Positions 9,301 to 19,790 are shown, counted from the stretch's first letter. The stretch: DNA of 64,000 bases from Artemia franciscana (GCF_032884065.1 NC_088866.1:32090519-32154518), one strand, 5' to 3'. The notes: generated by a model not told the origin, from the sequence alone. Made by a program: numbers and translations.

Positions 9301-11338
9301 GTCCTTGAAGTAAAAGCTGCAGTATCTCGTCCCAAGATTGATTACATGTAAATGTAATAAATAAATCTGGACGACCATAGAGACGAACATACGCAATAGC
9401 ATCTTGAGCATATTCATGCATATGACGTGGACTGCCAGCATATGACGAAGGTAAAATTGTTAATCTTCCAACGTTTGTGGTATTACCGTCATTTATAACT
9501 GCATCTCGCAAATGAATGTATTGTTCAGAGCGGAGCTTGGTCTGATTCAGGCGGATATATAGCAAACGTTCTGATTCAATTTTTGCATACATATCCACGA
9601 CAAATTGGTGAAACAATTCACGGCATTTTAAAATATAATTTTCTTCATCCTGCCGAATCATTAGTCTATAGGAATAATAATGCATTGCACTGCATTTCTT
9701 ATTCATTTCTTTGTTAGTGGCTGGATTCATCAATTTAATATTAAAGTGATAGCCGTCGGCTCCATCCCAAAAAATGATAGGATATTGTAGGGCATCGTAG
9801 CATCGATGAGTTTCAGCAATTCTTAACAACTGGGCGTTTCGCTTATGTAGAATAATATCTCGAGGTAAAAACTGATCACCGACCATAACGATTGCCACTT
9901 CGTCGATAGTCGGAGCATTGTATCTACGCACATGTTGGCCAGGAGGCGTTTTGTCAGCGGAAATAACAATTTTATGAGTATCAGTAGGCATCAAATCGAT
10001 GGCTGTTTTGAACAGACGCACTAAATTATTATTTTCGTGGAAAAGATGTTGCAATTGGGAAACAATTGTCCTTTCAACGTTGGGAGAAATTTCGCAACGT
10101 GCATTCAATTCAGAATTTCTATCACTGATGAAGTACAATTGTAAAAATTTATGATTCTCGCCTAATAATGGTAGAAGGGACCCTGCTTTATGATAAATTT
10201 GCCCTTTTACTTTAAAAGTAGACATAAATTGATCTGGATGTTCGATTTGGGCTCCAAACGACGTCATTTGGAAACATGAGTTGTATTGTCTGATTTTTGA
10301 CAAAAAACGCTTAGATTCTGACGTAGTTCCAGTAAGGAAAGTCTTCAATGGCTCTGGTGGTGCAGCCAATAGAGGAAGTTTAACTTTTCCTGAGGCGCAA
10401 CACATTCCCATTGTTTCACCATTGAATTTCAAGGCCTTGCAATAGGGACAAATTTTGGACATTGTCCCGATTTGAACACAGCTACTCAAGCTATAATCAT
10501 CGACTGGGTTGTACCTGAATGCCAGGCGATAACTTTCAGATTGCTCTGATTCCTCGGCACGCTTTCTTTTCTTACTTTCTCTATCAGCAGCAAGCCTGAT
10601 TTCCTGCTGGTCTTTTGATTCCTCGGCACGCTTTCTTTTCTTACTTTCTCTATCAGCAGCAAGCCTGATTTCTTGCTGTTCTTGTAATTCCTCGGCCCGC
10701 CTTCTTTTTTCACATTCTGTTTTAGCAGCAAGTCTGCTTCTGCGTTGCTCTGGTAGTTCCTCGGCATGCTTTCTTTTTTCACTTTCTCTTTTAGCAGCAA
10801 GTCTGCTTTCGCGTTGCTCTGGTAGTTCCTCGGCATGCTTTCTTTTTTCACATTCTCTTTTAGCAGCAAGTCTGCTTCTGCGTTGCTCTGGTAGTTCCTC
10901 GGCATGCTTTCTTTTTTCACATTCTCTTTTAGCAGCAAGTCTGCTTCTGCGTTGCTCTGGTAGTTCCTCGGCATGCTTTCTTTTTTCACTTTCTCTTTTA
11001 GCAGCAAGTCTGCTTTCGCGTTGCTCTGGTAGTTCCTCGGCATGCTTTCTTTTTTCACATTCTCTTTTAGCAGCAAGTCTGCTTCTGCGTTGCTCTGGTA
11101 GTTCCTCGGCATGCTTTCTTTTTTCACATTCTCTTTTAGCAGCAAGTCTGCTTCTGCGTTGCTCTGGTAGTTCCTCGGCATGCTTTCTTTTTTCACTTTC
11201 TCTTTTAGCAGCAAGTCTGCTTTCGCGTTGCTCTGGTAGTTCCTCGGCACGCTTTCTTTTCTGACTTTCTCTATCACCAGCAAGTTTTCTGGCATAGACT
11301 CTTTGAGCATCTTCATCAGTCATTATAAACTTAAGCAT
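6374..11338 (-). CDS. Helitron RepHel protein (HUH replication initiator plus PIF1-type helicase), 1654 aa, intact
   Basis: Single uninterrupted frame. Residues about 20-260 are charged 23-residue repeats (predicted helical or coiled coil). A Cys cluster (CPYC...MCC) lies near residue 296. The Helitron N-terminal/Rep region follows with the HUH motif GLPHAHILIW near residue 726 and the two-tyrosine motif YICKYVNKG near residue 871, which nick and transfer DNA strands. The helicase part has Walker A DAPGGTGKT near 1229, Walker B IIWDEC, the GDFRQTLPII motif, and a C-terminal motif QLYVACSRV near 1626. All catalytic motifs I can check are present, so the copy may be autonomous. The protein ends NVVYSQVLRS. 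I chose the first ATG; a second, in frame, is at residue 6. Confidence 0.95.
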   Translation of the reverse strand: MLKFIMTDEDAQRVYARKLAGDRESQKRKRAEELPEQRESRLAAKRESEKRKHAEELPEQRRSRLAAKRECEKRKHAEELPEQRRSRLAAKRECEKRKHAEELPEQRESRLAAKRESEKRKHAEELPEQRRSRLAAKRECEKRKHAEELPEQRRSRLAAKRECEKRKHAEELPEQRESRLAAKRESEKRKHAEELPEQRRSRLAAKTECEKRRRAEELQEQQEIRLAADRESKKRKRAEESKDQQEIRLAADRESKKRKRAEESEQSESYRLAFRYNPVDDYSLSSCVQIGTMSKICPYCKALKFNGETMGMCCASGKVKLPLLAAPPEPLKTFLTGTTSESKRFLSKIRQYNSCFQMTSFGAQIEHPDQFMSTFKVKGQIYHKAGSLLPLLGENHKFLQLYFISDRNSELNARCEISPNVERTIVSQLQHLFHENNNLVRLFKTAIDLMPTDTHKIVISADKTPPGQHVRRYNAPTIDEVAIVMVGDQFLPRDIILHKRNAQLLRIAETHRCYDALQYPIIFWDGADGYHFNIKLMNPATNKEMNKKCSAMHYYSYRLMIRQDEENYILKCRELFHQFVVDMYAKIESERLLYIRLNQTKLRSEQYIHLRDAVINDGNTTNVGRLTILPSSYAGSPRHMHEYAQDAIAYVRLYGRPDLFITFTCNQSWDEILQLLLQGQSAVHRHDITARVFRQKLKSLINYLVKHEVFGSVRCWMYSVEWQKRGLPHAHILIWLHKKITSNEIDDVISAEIPDKNVDKGLHDIIVKNMIHGPCGALNENSPCMAKGRCTKQYPRLLVPTTITGNDGYPQYRRRSTEDGGKTAIIKKRNGTTIEVDNQWVVPYSPLLSKTFNAHINVEYCNSVKAIKYICKYVNKGSDMAVFGLQSEIKDFDEIVEYQAGRYISSNEAVWRILSFPIHERSPAVVHLAVHLQNGQRVYFTETNVQQRVLNPPDTTLTAFFSLCKNDSFAKKLLYTEVPSYYTWNTKNKVFERRKQGKSVDGQPTIFKDTTIGRLYTVHPNQHECFFLRLLLVNVPGPTSFEYLRTVNGTIHDTYRSACQALNLLENDQHWDNCINDACETSTPSQIRALFGIILTTCSPSAPTELWEKYKSKMSEDILHRKQLETSDMTFDFTPEIYNYTLVVIEDICISMANKPLQGLGMPSPNRIAAVSTCVELDREQSYSTSDLLSYVQNNISKLTSEQKDIYDTIMHCVDNNVGEIFFLDAPGGTGKTFVIKLILASIRSKNDIALAIASSGIAATLLPGGRTAHSALKLPLNLHSTETPTCNISKSSGMGKVLQQCKLIIWDECTMAHKKSLEALDQCLKDLRGNSKPFGSTLILLAGDFRQTLPIIPRSTPADEMNACLKNSNLWAHVKTLKLTTNMRVRLQNDDSGQTFSDQLLAMGNGKLPVDSISGRIQLPADFCNLVTSKNELIENIFPNILKNYKNNKWLSERAILAPKNIDVHEINNIVLTKIQDQAVLYKSVDTVLEPNEAVNYPSEFLNSIDLSGFPPHVLQLKIGVPIILLRNINPPKLCNGTRLAVKKTMENLIEATILTGPFEGEAVLIPRIPMIPTDLPFQFKRLQFPIRLAFAITINKAQGQSLEKCGIDLNTDCFSHGQLYVACSRVGKPDNLFICSENWTAKNVVYSQVLRS
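10540..11275 (-). repeat. 69-bp in-frame tandem repeats at the N-terminus of RepHel
   Basis: About ten units encoding roughly 'AEELPEQRxSRLAAKREx' plus a basic KRKH-type end. The middle units alternate as one RES-type followed by two RRS/REC-type units. They therefore form a 207-bp higher-order period. The two units nearest the Rep domain are more diverged (QQEIRLAADRESKKRKR). Confidence 0.9.
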
Positions 11339-11379
11339 TAATAGAATTCTACACGAACATCCGTCTTATATAACTTGAA

Positions 11380-11557
11380 TGACGTCACGCCTTCAAAGCA
11401 AAAATGATGCCTTCAAAGCAAAAATGATGGCAGCTAATTTCATGACGTCAGCCGAAACATGACGGCGAACATATGTCTTATATGACTTGAATGACGTCAC
11501 CTTCAAAGCAAAAATGACGGCAACTAATTTCATGACGTCAGCCGAAACATGACGTCA
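11380..11557. promoter_or_regulatory. Cluster of five TGACGTCA (CRE-type) octamers in the Helitron leader
   Basis: Exact TGACGTCA at 11380-11387, 11443-11450, 11492-11499, 11533-11540 and 11550-11557. They lie in the 290 bp between the Helitron 5' end and the RepHel start codon, partly within a duplicated block of about 110 bp. The octamer is the binding site of CREB/ATF bZIP factors in animals. Use as the transposon promoter, or as a replication-protein site, is inference. Related octamers occur at the matching place in the other two Helitron copies. Confidence 0.55.
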
Positions 11558-11622
11558 CCTGACACATCCATCCACACATCCATCCACACATCCACAGACA
11601 GACAACTTATTTTTATATATAT

Positions 11623-11625
<3 letters not shown>

Positions 11626-11688
<63 letters not shown>
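11626..11688. repeat. (TA)n microsatellite between Helitron and retroelement fragment
   Basis: About 31 uninterrupted TA units. The left neighbour is the Helitron 5' TC end and the right neighbour is the 3' end of a Penelope-like fragment. Confidence 0.95.
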
Positions 11689-11690
<2 letters not shown>

Positions 11691-12250
11691 TGAAAAGAGA
11701 AATCACCAATGCAACAGCACAAACACATAAAAAAAAGAGACAGAAGGAGAAAAGGAAGACTGTTTTCCTAAATTAGTGATTAATATAGACCAGCACTTGA
11801 ATGAGGCCTTAACCGTACTCATCCATACAATCACATAGGTCAAACAGCATAGCCAAACACAATCAACCATAAAGAATAATCCATGGACACGCAGTCATGT
11901 CGTCAATAAGTATTAGTCGTCATTTACCAAACAATAGAAAAAATAATAAAGACAAATAATTCAGAGGCAACAACCCAACACAAGGGCTCATAAGGAGAAT
12001 ACACTGGCCTATAGGATTTCGCCACTTTAAATTCTCTACCCAGCCAAGTGTTGTGGCTACCAGAGAATATCCATGGCATCCCCGTGTCAGGTATCACCCC
12101 CAAAATACATGCCTATGAAAAAAAAACAGCAAATGTAAAACAACCAAGTAACACCAAAACAAGCTTATCCTGTTAATATATCCCTCTTTTTAGCAACAAT
12201 AGGTAAACTAAATATGATAAAATTTACCAAATCACAAATATTAACACATT

Positions 12251-12252
<2 letters not shown>
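11689..12252 (-). mobile_element. 3'-end fragment of the Penelope-like element
   Basis: Nearly identical to 55365-55955, the non-coding 3' region of the element described there, including its last bases (TTTTCATGA) directly against (TA)n. It is truncated at 12252, where a 37-base A run starts on the plus strand. It holds no coding sequence. Small differences (for example a short internal duplication only at 55800-55835) show the copies are independent insertions. Confidence 0.85.

Positions 12253-12289
<37 letters not shown>
12253..12289. repeat. A37 homopolymer
   Basis: Uninterrupted run of 37 A on the plus strand at the truncation point of the retroelement fragment. Confidence 0.95.
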
Positions 12290-12291
<2 letters not shown>

Positions 12292-15200
12292 TCAAACTCC
12301 CCCCCCCCTTTTTTACTCAAAACGCAAGTTTCTTCAGAAACACAAAGAAGCGAGAACAAAAGAGATGTAGATAAAAAAAGAAAGCAAAAAAATGCTGTTG
12401 ATTTTTACTGCCCTATTTCAGAGAAATTGCCCGAAAATAGCAGCATGGGTATGGGTTTATTGATTTGGAGTGATAATTTAAACCTCATCATATGCATCAA
12501 TCACCCATCATATGTAAAATATGATCTAATCATCTATGCTTTTCAGTCTTTAAACCCTCAGAATGTGGCATCGAACCAGATTCTTCATTCAGTTTATTGT
12601 CTTTTATACGGTTAATCCAACAGGTACCTGAAAATATCCTTGAGAATTCTCACAAAATATCCAGCATATCTTCTTCAGCTTTTCAAAATCCCCACGCTTT
12701 AGATATGACCACTGTTATCATCCTAGATTTCAATATTCTAATATCAGTTACGATACTTGTCTTCCTATTCTTCAATTTTTTTTCGGCTGCGAAAAAAACA
12801 ACAACAACAAAAAACACCCTGCACCTTGGCTATTCTAATTTTTCACCTTCAATATATATTCACTATGTTTACTGATAGTGCTACTCAGGTAAGTGAAGCT
12901 ATCCCCTTCACTGATTTTCTCGTTACCCAGAATCTCCTCTTCATCCTTTTTTATTCCTAGTCTAAACAACCCAGTCTTTCAAACAACAACTTTTGAACCT
13001 ATTCGCACATCCTGAACACTCAAAACCTCCGAAAATTCATTCATTTTACTTATATTTTACCTTTGACACCCAAATTAGCTGCATAATTGAAGTTGAGGAA
13101 AGTCTAACTTTCTGATTGGATACCAAGTTTTCCCATAGCTTTTGCTGTGCTGCTCAGGACAAAATACATCAAAGTAATCCAAGGATAGAACACAACCTTT
13201 CTTATGGTTATTTCCCGACTCCACAACGAACCAAATACCAGCCTTAGTTCCTACCTCAATCGCGGCAATGCTGTTTTCGTATAGCAAAAAATATCTTCGA
13301 TCTATATTCAGTTCTTTTAACCTAACGAAGGCTCCACAATCTTTTAAAATCCATGTCAAACTATGCACACAAAAAATGCAAGAAACGTCTGAGTTGCATA
13401 GAATGTAAGATATTGTCCACCACATTTTTAGATGGCACTATGGCCAAAAGGCTCTCTGGATGCGTACCAACCTAATTGCATGAAATGGAGGGGGGAGTGA
13501 GTTTAAAAATGCTTTAGTCTATTGGATCGATACAAAGATTTATTTGATGAAAAAGAAAAATACTAGTGAATATTTAGAAATTGTCATAATTTACAGGACT
13601 GCTATTCTCAAATTACCAACACCAAGAAGATAGATCATATACCCCTTTTTCAATAAGCTGAAAAGCTGATTCAATTAGAAATGTCAAGACAGAGGATTTC
13701 TGACAGACTCCAGGTAAAAGAAATCAAAGTAAACGATACATACCAATTAATATTATACCAAACATGTAATATTATGTATATAATATGTAATACATAAATG
13801 GTATGCATGATATGTAATGCGCATAATATATAATACAAGAAATGTAATACCTTTCAATCACCGTCCCTTCAAGAGCGTCACTTTAGTCTGATTTGCAAAT
13901 TTGGCTGATTTCCTACCGGTACTGATAAACAGAAGCATATTGCTATTACTCATGAGGATAAAAGTAAATCCATGATTCAGACCACCCTCCATACAAACAA
14001 AACATTTCAGATTTATTTGTGTCATATTATGAGTTATTTTTTTATGAATGGTCATCCAGTGTTTTCTTATTTGTTAAAGTGTAAGTACGAACACCATTCA
14101 GTCGGAATTTATTCTTGACTGTGACAGCTTATATAAATAAAATATTTCTGATATTGAATTAGAAGGCATTTAACCAGAAGTATTTTATGCTACGCATCTG
14201 AAGTTCAAGACATCATAGATTTGGTACAATAACAAGTCGATGTTCGATTTCCTAGATTATATTTGAAACATAAAACATTTTGCTGCGTCAAGTTTCGAGG
14301 ATGCAGCGATTACTAAACATGTATTTTAACTCTTATCTGTCACAGACACATATGTAAGTAGACTATTTATTTTAGAGTACTTCTTTTTGGAGGGAGGGGT
14401 AAACATAATAGAAAAATTATAGAAACCAAGGAGAAAACTAATAGTAATCTTAATATCCAGAGGGGGATTGAAGGATCTCTGTGTGCATACATGAGCAGAC
14501 AAGTATGCAGAAGTTTTTCAGATGAGAACCCAGCACTTTCATTATAACTAATTAGATAGAAATATATAAGGAGTAATAGAAAAAAGCACAAGAATCATCA
14601 GATTTTGGTTCGAAGGGAGGGAAGGAATCCAAGTGCCTCCTCTTGCTTGCGTGCTCGATATTATTAGTAGCTGTGTGGATTATTAAAAAAGGTCTAATAT
14701 TGTTGTACTTTATCAACAAAAAAATGACAGTTGAATTTTACAGATCCTGTGACCAATTTAGGGAGACAAGAACTAATCTTAGACTGGGTCTGGTTTAGTT
14801 ATGTGCAGTTTTAATTAAATTCTTATTAGTTTATCAGGTAAAAACAAAATGAAATAAAAAACAAAAAGAGGGTCTGGAAAATTCAAGCCTATGAATCTGA
14901 CAAGACAAAAAAAATGATATATTCTTGCCCAGGCCGCCATGAGAACTAGGCCTTTTGTTTTTTCCACCTTGTCGTCTTCCCTTTTTTGGGGGCCCTGTAT
15001 GTGGCTCCATATGCTTGTACAAATATAAATTGAAAAATAGTAACAAATTTTCTACAGGAGGTACAACGCCACCTTATCTCGTTGGATAAGCAATTTCAGA
15101 TAATTTAGGAGTACTAATGGTTCATCTTGTCTCCTAACCATGCCTCTCATAAGTACAGAGCGTAAGACTTAAGTACAAATATACTTAAATGCAATATTCA

Positions 15201-15389
15201 AAGTATGTGCATAGAAAAGAAATTTAGGAATGTTACCAAAATAAAATTCACGGACGCTAATGTTTGATCATCCCCTAAGCATGTGCAGATATTGTGCTAA
15301 GTACAACAGGCATCTATATTAGAGTACAAACATACTTAAATACAATGTTCTAAGCATGCCCAGAGAAATAGAATTCAGAATATTCTTAC
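12290..15389. other. MRPL19 intron, no confident gene
   Basis: AT-rich intron with short C and A runs and a cluster of 'gtaatac/ataatatgtaat' repeats at 13750-13850. The only extended frame of note is the minus-strand one at 13075-13425, listed separately. Confidence 0.4.
13075..13425 (-). other. Unrecognised open frame, 116 codons, inside an MRPL19 intron
   Basis: Encodes a mixed-composition protein with Trp, Cys and Asp (for example KDCGAFVRLKELNIDRRYFL, SKSYGKTWYPIRKLDF), less biased than the surrounding AT-rich noise. No domain is recognised. It could be an exon remnant or a decayed element, or chance. No clear splice sites were assigned. Confidence 0.2.
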
Positions 15390-15602
15390 CAACATAAAAT
15401 TCAGGAATACTAATTTTTGCTCTTCTCCTAAGCATGTCTAGTCTCTCCAATTTTTCTCTTAGCTTATTTCTAAATTCTGGATTGGGATCTGGCAAGAACT
15501 CAGGGTAAACAAATCTGTAATCTGGGAGACTTGTTCTTTCTTTAGTTGGCTGATCATATGTAGTTGTTTCAGCTTTTGGAAATACTGATGTTGAATATTT
15601 TC
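15390..15602 (-). CDS. MRPL19: MRPL19 (bL19m) exon, N-terminal part of the mature protein
   Basis: Minus-strand exon between acceptor TTTCTTACAG (15603-15612) and donor GTAAGAAT (15389-15382). After a two-base split codon it encodes KYSTSVFPKAETTTY..., DYRFVYPEFLPDPNPEFR, REKLERLDMLRRR, then AKISIPEFYV and a split Gly. This matches bL19m ('YPEFLPDPNP.FRN.LREKLERMDMLKRR...IPEFYVGS'). 213 nt equals 2+210+1, in phase with the next exon at 5916. The preceding exon must end with one base of a split codon and should carry the mitochondrial presequence; see 25815-25911. Confidence 0.95.
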
Positions 15603-17348
15603 CTGTAAGAAATTTGCAAAGATAGACTAATAAAGCAGGAACCAGTTCCTTATTAGAACTTCTGGTGGTACTGTTACTTTCTCCCTTTGAAATATGAAAC
15701 ATTATAATAACAACATTCTCGTTTTATAATATGCAAAAATTTGTTACATGGATTTTCTGGGTTGCTTCTAGTTTAACCTATATTTTGTTCATTTTAAATA
15801 TAATTGCTACATCTTCTGCATGCACTTTCATTTGAACCATTATGAATATTAAACAAGCACTGTATCCTTTTGACTTTGGCAGATAATTTCAGAAATAACA
15901 AATTAAATTTTAAAAAAAAAAAGCCAGCACTTATACTTTATACTGTCTAACCAAATGTATCATCAAAAAAGCCTTTCTTAAATAAAAACCCACACTAATG
16001 GTGTTTATACTGCCTAAATGAATAAATCATCAGAATTTTTTTTTTAAATACAACAATCTTTGAAGCTGATATTTGCAAATTTTTGTTAACAAAGAAATAG
16101 ATGACACACATCAAAAATATTTCAAACACAGGAACACACAAAAGATTAAAACTGAATAACTACATACTTTCAATTAAAACATAAATAAAAAAAAATGTGA
16201 ATTAAAGTGGAAACAAACCATAGAATCAGTGCAATATGATTTTTCTGTATATTATAATGTAAAAATATTCGTATTAAAGTGTTTTCTTTAGAAGAGGGCA
16301 AAGACAAGAGTGCTACCATGCTTTTTCAGGTAAATAATCAAAGTAGCATTCTATTTTTCGTATCTGCTCTGAAATTTGAAAAAAAGGGGGGGGGTACTTT
16401 GATAGACAGTTATCAGCAAAGATTATTTTGCTTTACAGTCCCATTTCTTTTCGTTTTTCTTCGAAGATTTAACATATTATAAAGTCTGTTTAAGAGTAAA
16501 TTTTGATTTTTAGCCTCCCTCCTGTGTTAAGTATATTGTTTTTTCTGCCACAAAAAAAAGTCGACTCTGTAAAACAATAATTAGGGGAGGAAGGTATGAG
16601 ATCAAAAACAGATTCCTGGGTTCTGGTAGCATATCTCTTTTAAATATTACACTGGTATACTGCAATTGATAGATTTTCCTATCGCTAAGGCTTTTAATCA
16701 TGCAACATATACTTACTTATGAGAGCTATCCATTCTCCATGCAAATTATTTGTGTGATATATTAGATGCACCTTAGCTAGAAACTAAGAAGGTTGCATTT
16801 ATTTTTTTTGTTCAGGGTTTGAGTCTCAAAGACCGTATAGAAAAATTTACACAATCAGATTCTTGCTAAAATAAACTTTTGGCTGGTTTGAGAGGCCGCT
16901 ACACTTCGAAATATCTAATAGTCTGTTGAAGTTAGTAAATCTTATTCAAATATGACAAGGTGCAAATTGAATTGTAGCAAGTTAGTTCTGAATTTCTGAA
17001 GAAATCATCAACGGTTGGCGGATTAAGGAAGGTCTGAAAAAGTAGTTACCTGGACCTAAGGCTAATCTAGAGAATCCATAACTTCCTAAGAGGTTCAAAA
17101 ACGTAGTACAACTGCAAGGATGATTTCTAAAGAAGCTTGTATTTTGTGATTTTATGGAAGAAAGAATTATGGCTAAGAAAGACTCATTTCCTGCATTTAT
17201 AATCTCTCAGTTTTGAAATAATTATCTCATGTCCTTCCATTACGACTAGTGCTTGTGTGTGCCAATGTAATGGCAAGCTATAGTAACAAGCTAAAATCCT
17301 CTTAAAGCAAGTAAATGATAGATGGAATATAAATTTACTGAGAAGCAG
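15603..17348. other. Intron sequence without recognisable gene
   Basis: AT-rich, with several A-rich runs. Short open frames on both strands lack family resemblance. I see nothing here to annotate. Confidence 0.4.
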
Positions 17349-17893
17349 CCTTCAAGCTTACATAATACTTGCTTCAGCCTACTAAGGTAACCAATCCTTT
17401 GCCAAGCCTTTGAACAGCAGATGTCATGATTCCCAAGTGCCATATCATTCAATTTGACAAAATGAATTCTTGTTGCATCAGCAATATCTCAGGAAAAGCT
17501 TAGAGCGATAAAGGAACAGCTTAGATACACGAAAAGTCAAGAAATCAATTTGGTCTTCAATATCCTTCAAGCTTACATAATACATGCTTCAGCCTACTAA
17601 GGTAACCAATCCTTTGCCAAGCCTTTGAACAGCACATATCATGATTCCCAAGTACCATATCATTCACTTTGGCAAACTGAATTCTTGTTGCATCAGCAAT
17701 ATCTCAGGAACAGCTTAGACGCACATAAAGTCAAGAAATCAATTTGGTCTTCAATATCCTTCAACCTTACATAATTCACACTACAGCCGACTAAGGTAAC
17801 TAATCCCTTGGCAAGCCTTTGAACAGCAGATGTCATGATTTTAGGAACAGGAGCAGCTTAGATACACATAAAGTCAAGAAATCAATTTGGTCT
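17349..17893. repeat. Tandem repeat, unit about 195-215 bp, 2.6 copies
   Basis: Units start at 17349, 17564 and 17758 with CCTTCAAGCTTACATAATAC or a close variant. They share 'cagcctactaaggtaaccaatccttt', 'gaacagcagatgtcatgat' and 'gtcaagaaatcaatttggtct'. The array runs straight into family Z sequence near 17890. Confidence 0.85.
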
Positions 17894-19251
17894 GATTCAA
17901 ATTGGAAATGGAGCATCTGAGACATCAGATCTTTCTATATATAAAATTTCATTAAGATACAATCACCTATTTGTAAGATAAAGACACCTCAATTATCACA
18001 TTTTCCTAGATTTCCAGTTTCTTCCTCCAACTCCCCCCAATGTCACTGGATCTGGTCGGGATTTAAAATAAAAGCTCTTAAGCACAGGATCCTTCTAAAT
18101 ATCAAATTCCATTAAGATCTGATCACCTGTTGGTAAGTTACAAATACCTCATTTTTTCAAAATTTTCCAAATAATCCCCCCCCTAAACTCCCCAAAAGAG
18201 AGCCAATCCTGTCTGGTTATGTCAATCATGTATATAGGACCTGTACTTATTCTTCCCGCCAAGTATCATCACAATCTTTCCACTCTAAGCATTTTCCAAG
18301 ATTTCCGGTTTCGTCCTCCAACTCCCCAAATGTCACTGGATCCAGTCAGGATTTATCATAAGAGGTCTGAGATACGAGGTACTTCTAAATATCAAATTGC
18401 ATTAGGATCTAATCACCTGTTTGTAAGTACAAAATACCTCATTTTTTCAAATGATTCAAAATTACCAAATTACCCTCCCCCCCAACTCCCCCAAAGCGAG
18501 TGGATCTGGTCCAGTCGCGTCAATTACGTATCTAGGACTTGTGCTTATTCTTCCCAACAAGTTTCATCCTGATCTCTCCACTCTAAAGCGTTTTCCAAGA
18601 TTTCCCCCCCCCCCAACTCCCCCAATGACACTGGAACCAGTTGGGATTTAAAATAAGAGATCTGAGTTACAAGGTCCTTCTAAATATCAAATTTCATTAA
18701 GGTCAAATCTCTCCTTTGTAAGTTAAAAATACCTATTTTTTTCTGTTTTTTTTAGAATTAATCCCCCCCCCAAAGAGAGCAGAACCGTTGGGGTTATGTC
18801 AATCACTTATCTAGGGCTTGTGCTTATTTTTCCCACCAACATTCATCCTGATCCCTCCACTCTATGCGTTTTCCAAGATTTTAGGTTTCCCCCCTCCAAC
18901 TCCCCCAATGTCACCGGATCCGGTTGGGATTTAAAATAAGAGCTCTTAGACACGATATCCTTCTAAATATCAAATTTCATTAAGATCCAATCACCCATTT
19001 GTAAGTTAAAAATACCTCATTTTTCTAATTTTTTCTGAATTAACTGCCCCCCCCCCACTCCTCCCCCAGATGGTTGAATCAGGGAACCACTATTTCTAAA
19101 TTAATCTGGTCTAGTACCTGATACACCTACTAATTTTCATCGTCCTAGCTCACCTGGCAGTGCCTGAACTAGCAAAAATTGGACAGATAGACAGACCAAC
19201 AGAATTTGCAATCACTATATGTCACTTGGTAAATACCAAGTGCCATAAAAA
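17890..19251 (+). mobile_element. Family Z repeat, copy Z2 (left end missing)
   Basis: Four to five Z-type units ending in the family's right terminus, the hairpin CACTTGGTAAATACCAAGTG and CCATA at about 19251. The leader present in Z1 and Z4 is absent, so the copy is truncated where the 17349-17893 tandem repeat begins. It forms the left arm of an inverted duplication with Z3. Confidence 0.8.
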
Positions 19252-19429
19252 CTGATCAAAAATAACCCATTGCAGTCCTTCCACAAAAATGATAGAAAAG
19301 GAGCTAAACTACTCAATGCATCAAGATATAGAATTTTAATTTTTTTTTATTATTATTGGAAGTATAAAAAAAAATCGTGAACTAAATAAAAAAAGGCAAA
19401 CATATTTGTGTTGATACAGTTACAATCCC

Positions 19430-19790
19430 CTGAGACTAAAGCCAGCTTGAGTTCTTCCTCATCTGAATCATTGTTTGCTTCATCATTCTTACTGCTCTAA
19501 TGTTCCACTGATAACTGTGCCTCCTTTTACCCCCTGTAAATTGTTTAAGCAATTGTAGTTTTACACCATCTAATCCTGTCTCTCAACTGCCTAGTAGTGT
19601 TCATTATCTTTCTTTGTCTGATGCTGACCTTTATTTTGCTTCTATTTCCTGTGTTTCTTTTGCATTAACTTGCTCACCTACTGTTTCTTCATTGTCATTT
19701 CACAGCATGGTATCTAACAATGTTCCTCCTGTATCCTCTTGGATTGCTACCTCTAAAGGAACAAAGTTTCTCAATTCTGTTGTTGATTAT
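19430..19790 (+). pseudogene. 5' fragment of a non-LTR retrotransposon (inverted relative to the main copy)
   Basis: The plus strand encodes a segment starting SDADLYFASISCVSFALTCS and continuing SNNVPPVSSWIAT. It is nearly the same as the minus-strand segment at 22640-22807 of the larger LINE copy. Upstream DNA (19440-19610) also matches 22800-22975 in inverted orientation. It stops at a CTAT/CTTT microsatellite (19788-19822). Confidence 0.75.

Larger units (their letters stand above)
5971..11625 (-). mobile_element. Complete Helitron (RC transposon), 5655 bp
   Basis: Read on the minus strand, the element starts with TCTATATATATAAAAATAAG at 11625 and ends with GCTAG at 5975-5971. It is flanked by A on the 5' side and T on the 3' side, the canonical A|T Helitron target with no target duplication. 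Six bases before the final CTAG lies a perfect hairpin, 13-bp stem and TTC loop (5977-6005), typical of Helitron 3' ends. A second GC-rich hairpin follows inside (about 6013-6036). It encodes one long RepHel protein. The insertion is in an MRPL19 intron, in the same transcriptional sense as the gene. Confidence 0.95.

Noticed and set aside
10486-11316. 276-codon frame overlapping the RepHel N-terminus
   Set aside because: It is the 69-bp repeat read in another frame; the repeat length is a multiple of three, so it stays open without coding meaning.
13075-13425. Possible additional MRPL19 exon
   Set aside because: The flanking exons at 15390 and 5916 join directly in phase and in protein sequence, so no exon is needed between them.
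16510-16701. Minus-strand frame starting MIKSLSDRKIYQLQ as the MRPL19 first exon
   Set aside because: No usable donor in the required phase and no presequence-like composition beyond a few basic residues.
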